Shown: positions 14,777 through 26,303 of the stretch, one piece after another
Numbering within the stretch: the first letter of the stretch is position 1
Layout: every line of letters begins with the position of its first letter
Assembly: GCA_016931295.1 (NCBI GenBank)
Contig: JAFGEZ010000051.1
Coordinates: forward strand, 1-46,499
Length of the DNA stretch: 46,499 nucleotides
Source: Candidatus Krumholzibacteriota bacterium
Lineage (GTDB): Bacteria; Krumholzibacteriota; Krumholzibacteriia; Krumholzibacteriales; Krumholzibacteriaceae
Direction of reading: 5' to 3'
Position numbers and translations under genes: made by a program
Notes under the pieces: generated by a model
What the model was told of the DNA's origin: nothing
What the model saw: the letters and a program-made list of their open reading frames with translations, nothing else
The model's database searches: none

Positions 14777-17700
14777 ATGAATCCGATCCGCGTATTCGTC
14801 CGGCGCCCCGTCCTCACGACGATGCTTCTCGTCGCGATGGTCGTCATGGGCCTCTACACATTCCGGCGGACGATCGTCGAGCTCATGCCGAAGATCGATT
14901 TCCCCTACGTCGTCGTCACCACGATCTACCCGGGCGCCTCCCCCTCCGAGGTCGAGAGCCAGGTCACGAAGAAGATCGAGGACGCCGTCTCGACCCTCGC
15001 GAACATCGAGAGCCTCGAGTCCTACTCGATGGAGAACTCGTCGCTCGTGCTGATCGAGTTCGCCCTCGAGACCGACGTCGACCTCGACGCGATCGACGTC
15101 AAGGACAAGGTCGACGCGATCCTCATCGAGCTCCCCGAGGACATCGAGAAGCCGATCATCCAGAAGTTCGACATCACGAGCTCGCCGATCATCGACATCG
15201 CCGTCTCGGGGCCCCGCTCGCTCGAGGAGATCTACGAGATCGCCGACAAGACGGTCAGGGAACGCCTGAGCCGCGTCGACGGCGTCGCCGAGGTCCAGGT
15301 GACGGGCAAGCGGGAACGCGAGGTGCGCGTCGCCGTCCACCCGGAGCGCCTGCGCGCCTACGGGCTCACGATGCTCGACGTGGCGGGCGTCGTCGCCGCG
15401 GGGAACCTCAACGTCCCCGCGGGGCACATCACGCGCGGCCCCACGGAGACGACCCTCCGGATGGTCGGCGAGGTCGCCTCGCCGGCCGAGTTCGCCGACT
15501 TCCGCCTGCCGCTTCTCTCCGGGAAGACGATCCCCCTCTCGGAGGTCGCCGACATCCTCGACACCACCGAGGAGTTGCGCGAGTCATCCACCTACAACGG
15601 ACAGCCGGTGATCGGTTTGTCGGTGATGCGCCGCTCCGACGGCAACACGGTGGCGGTCGCCCGCGGCGTCCGCGAGGTCCTCGCCGAGCTGGAGGGGATA
15701 CTCGACGACGACATCGAGATCGCCGTCACGAACGACATGTCGTCCTTCGTCGAGAGCTCGGTGGCCGACGTGCAGCAGAACATCGTCATCGGGATCCTGC
15801 TCACCGCCCTCCTCCTCTTCATCTTCCTCCACGACTGGCGGCAGACGCTGATCGCGGCGATCTCGATGCCCGTTTCGGTCATCGCCACCTTCCTCCTCAT
15901 CGACGCATCGGGCTTCTCGGTGAACGTGATGACGATGATGGCCCTCGGGATCTCGATCGGCACGCTCGTCACCAACGCGATCGTCGTCATCGAGAACATC
16001 ACGCGGATGGTCAAGAGCGAGGGGATCGATCCCTTCGAGGCGGCCGAGAAGGGAACGGCGCAGGTCGCCGTCGCCGTGCTCGCCTCGACCTTGACGAACA
16101 TCGTCGTCTTCACGCCGATCGCCTTCATGAGCGGGATCATCGGGCGGTTCTTCATCCAGTTCGGCCTCACCGTCGTCTATGCAACGCTCTTCTCGCTCGT
16201 GATCTCCTTCACGATGGTTCCGATGCTCGCCGCCCGTCTCATCCGTCCCGGGGTGGGCGTCGGCTGCGGCGAGAGCAAGTTCGCCTGCGCGGCGCGCGCG
16301 TGGGACCGTTTCTACGAGCGTCTCACGGAAAGCTACCGCCGATCGCTCTCGAGCGCCCTCGACCATCGCTGGCGCCCGATACTCGGCGCCGTCCTGCTCT
16401 TCGTCTTCGCGATCTTCCTCTTCGGTTTCGTCGGCGGCGAATTCATGCCGGTCGTCGACCAGGGCGCCTGCCAGATCACGATGGAGCTGCCCGCGGGGAC
16501 GAGCCTCGAACGGACCGTCGAGCTCGCCGGCCGCATCGAGGCGACGCTGCGCGCGCGCGACGACGTCGAGGGGGTCGTCGTCAAGGTCGGCGGCGGGCAG
16601 CGGGGCGTCGAGGACGCGGCCATCACCGTCAAGCTCGTGCCGGCCGGGGAGCGCGACCTGCACCTCACCGGGTTCATGAACGACATCCGGCCGCTGCTCG
16701 CCGGCATCCCCGACGCCGAGATCATGGTCGTCCCCGCCGACGAGGGAGGGATGGTCCAGGCCGATCTCGTCATGGAGGTCCTCGGCGACGACCAGGGGGA
16801 ACTCGATCGCGTGGCCTTCGCGCTGCGCGACATCTTCTACCGGGTGCCGGGGCTCGTCGAGATACAGACGAGCGCCGAGATAGGCAAGCCCGAGCTCGCC
16901 GTCAAACCCCGCCGCCGGCAGATGAGCGATCGCGGGCTCGCGGCGGCGTCGGTCGGCCAGATCCTGCGCGCCGCCTACGAGGGGGAGGAGGCGGGCGTCT
17001 ACCGGGAGTCGGGTGAGGAATACGACGTGGTCGTCAAGTACGCCGACGAGAGCCGGACCGATCCGGCCTCTCTCGCCGACATGCCCATCGCGACCCCCCT
17101 CGGCACGACCGTGCCCCTCTCCGACGTCGGCGTCATCGAGGAGCGGGTCGGCTCGTCGACGATCTACCACGCCGACAAGCAGCGAAAAGTGGAGGTGACG
17201 GCGAACATCGCGACGGGGACCCTCTCGGAGGCCCGCGCGGTGATCGACGGGGAGCTGGCGAAGATCGACGTTCCCGACGGCATGACGATCCGCTACGCCG
17301 GCATGGCCGACATCCAGGACGAGTCCTTCGCCTCGATCTTCGAGGCCCTCATCCTCGCCATCATCCTCATCTACATCGTCATGGCGGCGATCCTCGAGAG
17401 CTTCGTCCACCCGATCACGGTCATGCTCACTTTGCCGCTCGGCCTGATCGGGATGTCGCTGGGCCTCTTCTTCACCGGGCAGACGATCAACATCCTCTCC
17501 CTTATGAGCTACGTGATGCTCATCGGGATCGTGGTGAACAACGCGATCCTCCTGCTCGACTACACGGCGCAGCTCCGCGCGAAGGGCGCGGGGATCCGGG
17601 AGGCCCTCATCGAGGCCTGCCCGACGCGTCTCCGGCCGATCATCATGTCGAACCTCGCCATCGCGATCGGGATGCTTCCGCAGACGATGGGGGGAGCGGG

Positions 17701-17854
17701 CAACGAGTACCGCGTGCCGATGGCCGTCGTGCAGATCGGCGGCGTCATCATGTCGGCCGTCTTCACCCTCTACCTGATCCCGGTGGCCTACACGCTGATG
17801 GACCGGCTGACCGGGGCCGGCAGGCGGGAGAGACGGGCACGCCGCACGAGGTGA
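14777..17854 (+). CDS. RND (AcrB/HAE1-like) efflux permease with altered proton-relay residues
   Basis: 1025 residues, normal for HAE1 pumps. It starts MNPIRVFVRRPVLTTMLLVA and has the two porter loops and 12 transmembrane segments of the family. In helix 4, where AcrB reads GLLVDDAIVVVEN, this protein reads GTLVTNAIVVIEN, so both relay aspartates are replaced (Thr399, Asn400). In helix 10 the AcrB lysine site reads GIVVNNAIL (Asn921). The frame is intact and the operon complete, so it is not a pseudogene; the energy-coupling residues must differ, or it is coupled otherwise. It ends 70 bases before the convergent S9 peptidase gene, with a shared terminator between. Confidence 0.95.
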   Translation: MNPIRVFVRRPVLTTMLLVAMVVMGLYTFRRTIVELMPKIDFPYVVVTTIYPGASPSEVESQVTKKIEDAVSTLANIESLESYSMENSSLVLIEFALETDVDLDAIDVKDKVDAILIELPEDIEKPIIQKFDITSSPIIDIAVSGPRSLEEIYEIADKTVRERLSRVDGVAEVQVTGKREREVRVAVHPERLRAYGLTMLDVAGVVAAGNLNVPAGHITRGPTETTLRMVGEVASPAEFADFRLPLLSGKTIPLSEVADILDTTEELRESSTYNGQPVIGLSVMRRSDGNTVAVARGVREVLAELEGILDDDIEIAVTNDMSSFVESSVADVQQNIVIGILLTALLLFIFLHDWRQTLIAAISMPVSVIATFLLIDASGFSVNVMTMMALGISIGTLVTNAIVVIENITRMVKSEGIDPFEAAEKGTAQVAVAVLASTLTNIVVFTPIAFMSGIIGRFFIQFGLTVVYATLFSLVISFTMVPMLAARLIRPGVGVGCGESKFACAARAWDRFYERLTESYRRSLSSALDHRWRPILGAVLLFVFAIFLFGFVGGEFMPVVDQGACQITMELPAGTSLERTVELAGRIEATLRARDDVEGVVVKVGGGQRGVEDAAITVKLVPAGERDLHLTGFMNDIRPLLAGIPDAEIMVVPADEGGMVQADLVMEVLGDDQGELDRVAFALRDIFYRVPGLVEIQTSAEIGKPELAVKPRRRQMSDRGLAAASVGQILRAAYEGEEAGVYRESGEEYDVVVKYADESRTDPASLADMPIATPLGTTVPLSDVGVIEERVGSSTIYHADKQRKVEVTANIATGTLSEARAVIDGELAKIDVPDGMTIRYAGMADIQDESFASIFEALILAIILIYIVMAAILESFVHPITVMLTLPLGLIGMSLGLFFTGQTINILSLMSYVMLIGIVVNNAILLLDYTAQLRAKGAGIREALIEACPTRLRPIIMSNLAIAIGMLPQTMGGAGNEYRVPMAVVQIGGVIMSAVFTLYLIPVAYTLMDRLTGAGRRERRARRTR

Positions 17855-17870
17855 CCGGGAGAGGCAACGA

Positions 17871-17900
17871 AAGAGGGGCGCCCGCGGGGGCGCCCCTCTT
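17871..17900. terminator. Bidirectional terminator
   Basis: A 13-bp perfect stem (17871-17883 with 17888-17900) with a 4-base loop, flanked by AA and TT, between the convergent RND and S9 peptidase genes. Confidence 0.8.
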
Positions 17901-17924
17901 CGTGTCCGGTCTTCGCCCGGTTCG

Positions 17925-20657
<2,733 letters not shown>

Positions 20658-20744
20658 GAAGAACCTCCTTGTGCGCTGCATCGTGCCGTAAAGTGGCGTG
20701 TCTGTGGTGCGGTCTCTCTTCCCCCGGTGGTCGGGAGCGGAAGG

Positions 20745-20773
20745 ATTCTATGCGGCGTCGGGGAAAAAAGCAA
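20745..20773 (-). promoter_or_regulatory. Promoter of the S9 peptidase gene
   Basis: Minus strand TTGCTT (20768-20773), 17-base spacer, TAGAAT (20745-20750); leader of about 80 bases. Confidence 0.5.
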
Positions 20774-20860
20774 CAGAAAGAGACCGCCGGCCGCGGGGCG
20801 TCGCCGATCGGCCCCTGTCGCGCCGTCCGGAAAGCGGCGAGCCGCCGCAAGGAGAGCCCT

Positions 20861-21991
20861 TCAGGGGCGGCGAGCCGTGGCGAGGCGCTTGCGCCATGCG
20901 TCGAGGGCCGGGCGTGGGGCCCCGTCGCCTGCACGGAGCCCGCAGTCGCGCCAGAGGCGCAGGAGGGGCGCGTTGTCCAGGTACTGCAGGCGGCTGTCCC
21001 AGAGATCGTCGAAATCCCGCGAGAAGAACCAGTTCACGAACCGGGCGTCGAGGCTGTCGGCGTCCCCGAGGAGCCGCTCGACGAAGCGCCGCTGGGCGGC
21101 CGTGTCGGCAAGGATCGTCACCGGGCTCGGCGCGGTCACGTCCTCCGCCGGCCACCCCGTCTCCGCCCACGCGAAGGGCTTCTCCGGCGCGAGGGCGGCG
21201 AGCCTGCGATAGTGGTCGGCCGGGACGTCGTCGGGATCGGCCCAGGAGGTGAACGCGTACGAGCTGGCGGCGATCATGTCGGTGAAGGGCATGACGAGCG
21301 CGAGGGAGTCGGCCTGCGCCTGCGGGGCGGCGGCGAAGAACTCCGCCTGGATCGTCAGGAAAACCGGCAGGGCGGGGTATTTCCCCTTGATCGCCGTGTA
21401 GACAAACCGGGCGAGCGTGACGAAGGCCGGCCACGTCTCCGGCGCCGTCTCGAGGAGGATGTTCGCCTCGATCGCGTACGCGAAGAAGTCCGGCGTGAAG
21501 ATCTGGATCATGTAGTCGCAATGCTCGGTGAAGGCGAAAACGACCGCGTCGGCGTCGAAGCCGAGGGTGTCCCACGGTTCGGGCAGGGGCATGTTCTCCT
21601 CCGCGCCCCGGTAGGCGGCGAGGCCGTCCCGCTCGAAATCGATCGGCGTGACGGCGAGATAGGTGACGTGGCCGATCGGGATGCGGCTTTCCTTGAGGTT
21701 CAGCTCGGCCATGAACGGCTCGGCGTAGCGGATCGCCGCGAGGGCCTCGGGCCAGGGCACGCCCCCGTCGAAGTGCATCGCGGCCATGTCGCCCTCCTCC
21801 CCGATCGCCGTCCACGCCGCGTCGACCCCCTCCTGCGAGAAGGCGTGGGGGAAGTCGGTGAACCCGAGCGCGTACGGGCGCAGCGTGTCGGGAAGGGCCG
21901 GGCCTGGATCGACGGCGCCGTCGTCGCCGCAGCCGGCGGCGAAAAGCAGCGCGACGAGGAGGGCGAGAGCGACGGGCGATCCGCGGTTCAT
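20861..21991 (-). CDS. Probable lipoprotein, TIM-barrel glycosidase-like (uncertain)
   Basis: 376 residues. The N-terminus (SPVALALLVALLFAAGCGDD) looks like a lipoprotein signal, though the residue at -3 is Ala rather than Leu. The body has features of a TIM-barrel glycoside hydrolase such as GH53-like proteins: YALGFTDFPHAF at the first strand, PVFLTIQAEFF in the middle and FAWAETGWPAED, where a catalytic Glu would sit near the seventh strand, with WFFSRDFDDLWD after. I cannot name a family with confidence. GGAAGGAT precedes the ATG. It lies about 200 bases upstream of the S9 peptidase gene on the same strand, divergent from tmRNA. Confidence 0.8.
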   Translation of the reverse strand: MNRGSPVALALLVALLFAAGCGDDGAVDPGPALPDTLRPYALGFTDFPHAFSQEGVDAAWTAIGEEGDMAAMHFDGGVPWPEALAAIRYAEPFMAELNLKESRIPIGHVTYLAVTPIDFERDGLAAYRGAEENMPLPEPWDTLGFDADAVVFAFTEHCDYMIQIFTPDFFAYAIEANILLETAPETWPAFVTLARFVYTAIKGKYPALPVFLTIQAEFFAAAPQAQADSLALVMPFTDMIAASSYAFTSWADPDDVPADHYRRLAALAPEKPFAWAETGWPAEDVTAPSPVTILADTAAQRRFVERLLGDADSLDARFVNWFFSRDFDDLWDSRLQYLDNAPLLRLWRDCGLRAGDGAPRPALDAWRKRLATARRP

Positions 21992-22093
21992 GGCTGATCC
22001 TTCCGTGCCGGCGGCGCCTCGCGGCGCCTTGCGGAGAGAGGTGGATATTTCCCGTCCTGCGACGATACCACGGGAAGGGCTCCGCCGGATGTC

Positions 22094-22122
22094 TTTACTT
22101 TTCCTTCGGGGAGGAGTATATT
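22094..22122 (+). promoter_or_regulatory. ssrA (tmRNA) promoter
   Basis: TTTACT (22094-22099), 17 bases, TATATT (22117-22122). The start near 22129 gives a short 5' precursor of about 19 bases before the mature end. Confidence 0.7.
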
Positions 22123-22147
22123 CCTGGCGTGGGACTTCCCTGTGTGT

Positions 22148-22505
22148 GGGGGCGAATGGATTCGACGGGGATGGAAGAAGTACGGGAAGCGTGCCGAGGT
22201 GCCATCAGACCTCGTTAAACAGGTGGCAAACCAACAACTGCCAACGACAACTTGGCACTGGCCGCCTAAACACGGGCGACCCGTCCGCTCCGGTTGCGCC
22301 GACGGAACCGGAATCCGGGCGTTGACGACCGCCGGCTGGTTCGCCGACCCGCTCCTGGAAGGTGAACGAGAAAATTAGGAGCTAGCTGCCCTGCCCTGTT
22401 GTCCGCTGCGCGGCAGGGCGGCGAGACTGTTTCGGCGGACTACGCACGTAGACGATCGTATGGAAGCATCTTCGGACGCGGGTTCGATTCCCGCCGCCTC
22501 CACCA
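22148..22505 (+). ncRNA. ssrA: Transfer-messenger RNA (tmRNA)
   Basis: One-piece tmRNA of about 358 bases, which rescues ribosomes stalled on broken mRNAs. The 5' end GGGGGCGAATGGATTCGACG and the 3' T-arm GCGGGTTCGATTCCCGC with encoded CCA are diagnostic. The acceptor stem pairs GGGGGCG (22148-22154) with CGCCTCC (22495-22501), with one G-U pair. A pseudoknot before the tag can be drawn: GAGGT/ACCTC (22196-22200 with 22209-22213) and GCCATC/GGTGGC (22201-22206 with 22222-22227). Twelve bases later the tag frame GCC AAC GAC AAC TTG GCA CTG GCC GCC TAA encodes ANDNLALAA, a short relative of the E. coli tag ending in the ALAA degron. A terminator follows at 22533. Confidence 0.97.
22240..22269 (+). 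other. tmRNA proteolysis-tag reading frame (ANDNLALAA)
   Basis: Nine sense codons and TAA. Resume codon GCC (22240-22242) is placed 12 bases after the end of the proposed pseudoknot 1, close to the 11 bases in E. coli. An upstream in-frame GGC (22225) would give a 14-residue tag but lies within the pseudoknot stem. Confidence 0.8.
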
Positions 22506-22532
22506 GTTTCCAATATGGTGGCGAAACGATCG

Positions 22533-22566
22533 AGGCCCGGGCGCTCGCAGGCACCCGGGCCTTTTT
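22533..22566 (+). terminator. tmRNA intrinsic terminator
   Basis: AGGCCCGGG (22533-22541) pairs with CCCGGGCCT (22554-22562), followed by a run of five T. Confidence 0.85.
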
Positions 22567-22611
22567 CTCGCGGGGCGCGCCCGGAGCGCGCGCGGCCGCC
22601 CGGGGCGGCGG

Positions 22612-24132
22612 TCACTCCCCGACGCCGCGTACGCGGTAGAGCGATACATCCCCGTCCCGGCTGATCAACTCGAGACAGGATGGCGCGCCGCCGCCGCCGA
22701 GGAGCCCCGCCGGCCGGGAACCGAGCGTGAGGCGGCCGACGACCGCGAAATCGGCCCCGGTCTCCCGCGCCTGGCGGCACAGACGTTCTCCGTATCCGGC
22801 GTCGTCCGTTCCCGACGGCGACGCGATCTCCACCCAGCGATATTCCACGTACCGTTGCATGAACGGGAAGGTGCCGAGGACGACGATCCCCGGCCCGTGC
22901 GCCTCGCCGAGCTTTCGCGCGGCGGCCAGCTCGGCCGTCGGGTGCGCCCGGACGAAGGCGGGCAGGCGCGTGGCGGTGGAGACGGCCGTCGCAACGAGGA
23001 GCGCCGCGGCGACGAGGGCGCCGCGGGTCCATCGCCATCGCCCGATCGGCCGCCTGAACCAGCCCGCGTCGAGAAGCCCGGCCGCCGCGAGGTAGAGGAT
23101 CGGCAGGAGCGGGAGAAGGAAGCGTACACCCGAGAAGAAGAAGAGGCAGACGGCGGGGAGATAGACGGCGACGAAGAGGATCGCCGCCGGGTGCCGCCGC
23201 CGAACGAGCTCCCGCGCGGCCCCGGCCGCGGCGAGCGCGGCGAAGAGCGCCCCGGCGGGCCCCGCGCCGCCGAGATAGTAGAGCGTCGAACGGAAGAAGC
23301 GGCCGATCTCGACGGCGCCGCCGGCGAGGAAGGCCGCCGGGTCGGCGGAGATGACCGCCCACAGGCCCCCCGCCGGCATGCGGGAGAAGTACGACCAGTC
23401 GCCGCCGCCGTGCAGCTTGAAGGCGAGGTTCTTCCACGATTCGCTGTAGAAGGGGACGCCGAAGACCCGGATCGAGAGGATCGCGTGCGGGATGAGGACG
23501 CAGGCGCCGGCGAGAAGGAACGCCGCGGTCCGTCCGGCCCTGCCGCCTCCCCGTCCCGCGTCCGCCGGCCACAGCAATGCGGCGAGGGCCACGGGCAACA
23601 AAAAGAACCCGGTGTAGCGCGTGAAGCAGGCGAGCCCGACGACCGCGCCGAGGGCGGCCGCCCCCCGGGCCGAGGGGGTCTCGCGGAGACGCGCGGCGAG
23701 CAGCACCGACGCCAGCGCGAACGCGGCGAAGAGCATGTCGGTGGACGCGCTCAGCCCGAGGGTGAAGACGTTGACGTTGAGGGCCAGGGCCGACGCGGCG
23801 AAGAGGCCCGCCCACGATCCGGATTGCCCGCGCCCGGCACGCCACGCGAAAAGGAGGAAAAGTCCCGCGGCGAGCGTCGAGACGATGCGCGCGCCGGCGA
23901 AGGAATCGCCGACGATCCCCCCGGCTGCCGCCGCGACGATCGTGTAGAGGAGCGGCCGGTAGGGATCGCGGGGCAGGGCGCCGCCGCGCAGTTCCTCGAC
24001 GCGGTCGACGTATCCGTCCCACTCGGCGCCCCCGACCGTCTCCATCCGGTGGTACCTGCCGCCGAAGAAAAGCAGGAAGAGCACGAAGAAAAGAATGACG
24101 GCGAGGGCGATGCGGTCGGCGGTCGTCGTCAT
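22612..24132 (-). CDS. GT39/PMT-like membrane glycosyltransferase
   Basis: 506 residues, with about 11-12 transmembrane segments. The first periplasmic loop carries acidic residues (EWDGYVDRVEELRGG) where PMT/ArnT-type GT-C enzymes hold their catalytic Asp/Glu. YRPLLYTIVAAA, ACFTRYTGFFLLPVALAALL and VRFLLPLLPILYLAAAG are typical of family 39 'dolichyl-phosphate-mannose' proteins. A soluble C-terminal part of about 100 residues (LGTFPFMQRYVEYRWVEIAS) follows. It likely moves a sugar from a polyprenyl-phosphate donor to lipid or protein in the periplasm. It starts 11 bases after the histidine kinase stop, so the two are cotranscribed. Confidence 0.88.
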   Translation of the reverse strand: MTTTADRIALAVILFFVLFLLFFGGRYHRMETVGGAEWDGYVDRVEELRGGALPRDPYRPLLYTIVAAAAGGIVGDSFAGARIVSTLAAGLFLLFAWRAGRGQSGSWAGLFAASALALNVNVFTLGLSASTDMLFAAFALASVLLAARLRETPSARGAAALGAVVGLACFTRYTGFFLLPVALAALLWPADAGRGGGRAGRTAAFLLAGACVLIPHAILSIRVFGVPFYSESWKNLAFKLHGGGDWSYFSRMPAGGLWAVISADPAAFLAGGAVEIGRFFRSTLYYLGGAGPAGALFAALAAAGAARELVRRRHPAAILFVAVYLPAVCLFFFSGVRFLLPLLPILYLAAAGLLDAGWFRRPIGRWRWTRGALVAAALLVATAVSTATRLPAFVRAHPTAELAAARKLGEAHGPGIVVLGTFPFMQRYVEYRWVEIASPSGTDDAGYGERLCRQARETGADFAVVGRLTLGSRPAGLLGGGGAPSCLELISRDGDVSLYRVRGVGE

Positions 24133-24143
24133 CGGATCGGTTC

Positions 24144-26123
24144 CTATCCGAGGATGCCCCGGATCGACTCGAGGAGCATGCCGGGGGTGTAGGGTTTCTG
24201 GATGATCGCGGCGTTTGCCGGGATGCGCCGGTCGCTCTCGGGATCGAAGCTGTAGCCGCTGCTGAAGAGGATCGGGACGTCGCTTTGCAGCCGGATCTGC
24301 TCGAAGACGGACACTCCGCCCCGTTTCGGCATCATGACGTCGAGGAGGAGGAGATCGATCTCCCCGGCGTGCTCGTCGTACCTGGCGAGGGCCTCCTCGC
24401 CGTCCCGGGCCGTGATCACCCGGTAGCCGGCCCGCTCGAGCACCTTGACGGCGAGATTGAGCACCTGCTCCTGGTCCTCGGCCACGAGGATCGTCTCCGA
24501 GCCCTCTCCGTTCGCGGCGGCCGGCTCGGCGGCGGATTCGGGCGAGAACTCGCGGTCGGTCGTCGGCAGGTAGAGCCGGAAGGTCGTTCCCTCGCCCGGC
24601 TCGCTCTCCACCTCGATGATCCCCCCGTGCCGCTTGACGATCCCGTAGACCATCGAGAGCCCCAGCCCCGATCCCTTGTCGATCCCCTTCGTCGAGAAGA
24701 AGGGCTCGAAGATGCGCTCGACAACGTCGGGAGGCATCCCGAGACCCGTGTCGGCAACCTCGATGAGGACGTGGTCGCCCTCGTTCGCCCACGGGTGGTC
24801 GTCGCGGAAGGCCTCGTCGATCGTGACGATGCTCGTTCTGAAGTCGAGCCGTCCTCCCTCCGGCATCGCGTCGCGGGCGTTGATGGCGAGGTTGATCAGT
24901 ATCTGCTCGATCTCGCCGGGATCGATGTAGACCGCGCCGCCGCCGGCGCCGGCGGCGAACACGAGCTCGATGCTTTCCGAGATCATCCGGCGCAGGATCG
25001 GCTCGATCGCGGCGACCTGTTCGTCGATCGCGACGACGCGGGGCTGGATCGGCTGGCGGCGGCTGAACGCGAGCAGGTGGCTGACGAGGGTCGACGCCCG
25101 CTTGCCGGCGCGCAGTATCTGCTCGATATCGGAATAGGCGGTTTGCTCGGGCGGGATCTCCCGGAGGGCGAGATCGGCGTTGCCGAGGATGACCTGGAGC
25201 AGGTTGTTGAAATCGTGCGCGACGCCGCCGGCGAGCTGTCCGACCGCCTCCATCTTCTGCGCCTGGCGGAGCTGTTTCTCGAGATGCACTTCCCTGGTGA
25301 TGTCGCGCATGACCTCGATGTACCCGGTGATCGTTTCCTCGTCGTCCTTGAGCGGCGCGATCGAGCACTCCACCTCGACGTGCTCGCCGTCTTTCCGCCT
25401 GTTGACGACGCGGCCGTGCCACGGATCGCCGCCGAGGAGGGTGTTCCACAGCCGCTGGTAGAAGGACTGCGAGTGCGCGCCGCTCTCCATGAAGGTGGGA
25501 AGTTCGCCGACCACCTCGTCGCGGGCGAAGCCGGTGATACGCTCGAAAGCGGGGTTGACGTACTCGACCCGGGCGCGGCGGTCGAAGGTGATGATCGCCT
25601 CCGCTGCCTGCTCGATCGCCGCGGCGAGACGGCGCCTCGTCTCCTCGCCGCGGCGCATCTCGGTGATGTCCATGACGGTGAAAACGAGTCCGGCGTGGAA
25701 ATCGGCGGGATCGATCGCCGCCGAGCTGAGGAGAACGTCGATGACGATGCCGTCCTTGCGGACCATGCGCGTCTGTATCATTCCCGCGCCCGTGCGGCGC
25801 ACCTCGTCGTGCTTGATGCGGCCGACGCGCTCGTATTCCTCGGCCGATTCGTAGAGGCGGCGGGCGCTCATCCCCTCGAGCTCGCCGTGCTCGTAGCCGA
25901 GGATCCCGGACATCTTCCGGTTGGTCCACCCGATGACGCGGTCGGTCACGAGCCCGATGCCGATCGGCGCGGCGTTCATCACGCCGCGCAACGTCGCCTC
26001 GCTCGCGCGGAGGGCGCGAACGGCGTCATGGCCGGCGCGGGCCGCGTCGCGGGCACGGACCTGATCTGCGCGTTGCGCCTCCGTCCCGCTTTCACCGTCT
26101 GTCTTGCCGGATGTCCGTTTCAT
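24144..26123 (-). CDS. PAS-PAS hybrid histidine kinase with C-terminal receiver
   Basis: 659 residues, no transmembrane segment, so cytoplasmic. Two PAS domains (about 40-155 and 163-278; AAPIGIGLVTDRVIGWTNRK and AIITFDRRARVEYVNPAFER) are followed by a HisKA domain with phospho-acceptor His303 (GGVAHDFNNLLQV) and a HATPase (N box LINLAINARDAMPEGG, G boxes VADTGLGMPP and GSGLGLSMVYGIVKRHGG). A receiver domain follows, with Asp595 in LLLDVMMPKRGG and conserved Lys in QKPYTP. The HDFNN box is the family seen in FixL/NtrB-like hybrids. No response regulator with an output domain is encoded nearby, so its partner is elsewhere. ATG 26123 is used; longer frames upstream show no homology. Confidence 0.92.
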   Translation of the reverse strand: MKRTSGKTDGESGTEAQRADQVRARDAARAGHDAVRALRASEATLRGVMNAAPIGIGLVTDRVIGWTNRKMSGILGYEHGELEGMSARRLYESAEEYERVGRIKHDEVRRTGAGMIQTRMVRKDGIVIDVLLSSAAIDPADFHAGLVFTVMDITEMRRGEETRRRLAAAIEQAAEAIITFDRRARVEYVNPAFERITGFARDEVVGELPTFMESGAHSQSFYQRLWNTLLGGDPWHGRVVNRRKDGEHVEVECSIAPLKDDEETITGYIEVMRDITREVHLEKQLRQAQKMEAVGQLAGGVAHDFNNLLQVILGNADLALREIPPEQTAYSDIEQILRAGKRASTLVSHLLAFSRRQPIQPRVVAIDEQVAAIEPILRRMISESIELVFAAGAGGGAVYIDPGEIEQILINLAINARDAMPEGGRLDFRTSIVTIDEAFRDDHPWANEGDHVLIEVADTGLGMPPDVVERIFEPFFSTKGIDKGSGLGLSMVYGIVKRHGGIIEVESEPGEGTTFRLYLPTTDREFSPESAAEPAAANGEGSETILVAEDQEQVLNLAVKVLERAGYRVITARDGEEALARYDEHAGEIDLLLLDVMMPKRGGVSVFEQIRLQSDVPILFSSGYSFDPESDRRIPANAAIIQKPYTPGMLLESIRGILG

Positions 26124-26194
26124 GTTCCGCTGATCGTTCGGCCGCGGCCGGGAAGGGGCCTGCGCCCGTCCGGCCGTGGCAAGCCGCTTCCTGC

Positions 26195-26223
26195 ACTGTA
26201 GCACGACCAATCGGGAAAGTGAA
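26195..26223 (-). promoter_or_regulatory. Promoter of the hybrid kinase operon
   Basis: Minus strand TTCACT (26218-26223), 17 bases ending TGC, then TACAGT (26195-26200): an extended -10. Confidence 0.5.
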
Positions 26224-26264
26224 GCCCGCCGGGCGGCGGGTGCGCTCCGCCGGCCGGATTCCCC

Positions 26265-26299
26265 TTGCGTCGCGTTGGTTATTTGGCTAAATTGCCAAA
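26265..26299 (+). promoter_or_regulatory. arsR promoter with overlapping operator
   Basis: TTGCGT (26265-26270), 17 bases, TAAATT (26288-26293). The inverted repeat TTTGGC-6-GCCAAA (26282-26287 and 26294-26299) spans the -10, so ArsR binding would block initiation. Predicted start about 26300, 4 bases before the ATG. Confidence 0.65.
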
Positions 26300-26303
26300 C
26301 ATC

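Noticed and set aside
12154-14847. 897-residue antisense frame under tolC and the adaptor gene
   Set aside because: Covers two unmistakable genes on the other strand and shows no motif of its own.
15584-17410. 608-residue antisense frame in the RND gene
   Set aside because: Asp/His/Glu-rich mirror of the RND protein; no family signature.
22382-24022. Long minus-strand frame ending in GGGGNRTRVRR-like sequence
   Set aside because: Its end is the antisense of the tmRNA T-arm, a well-known source of false proteins; the real gene on this strand is in another frame (22612-24132).
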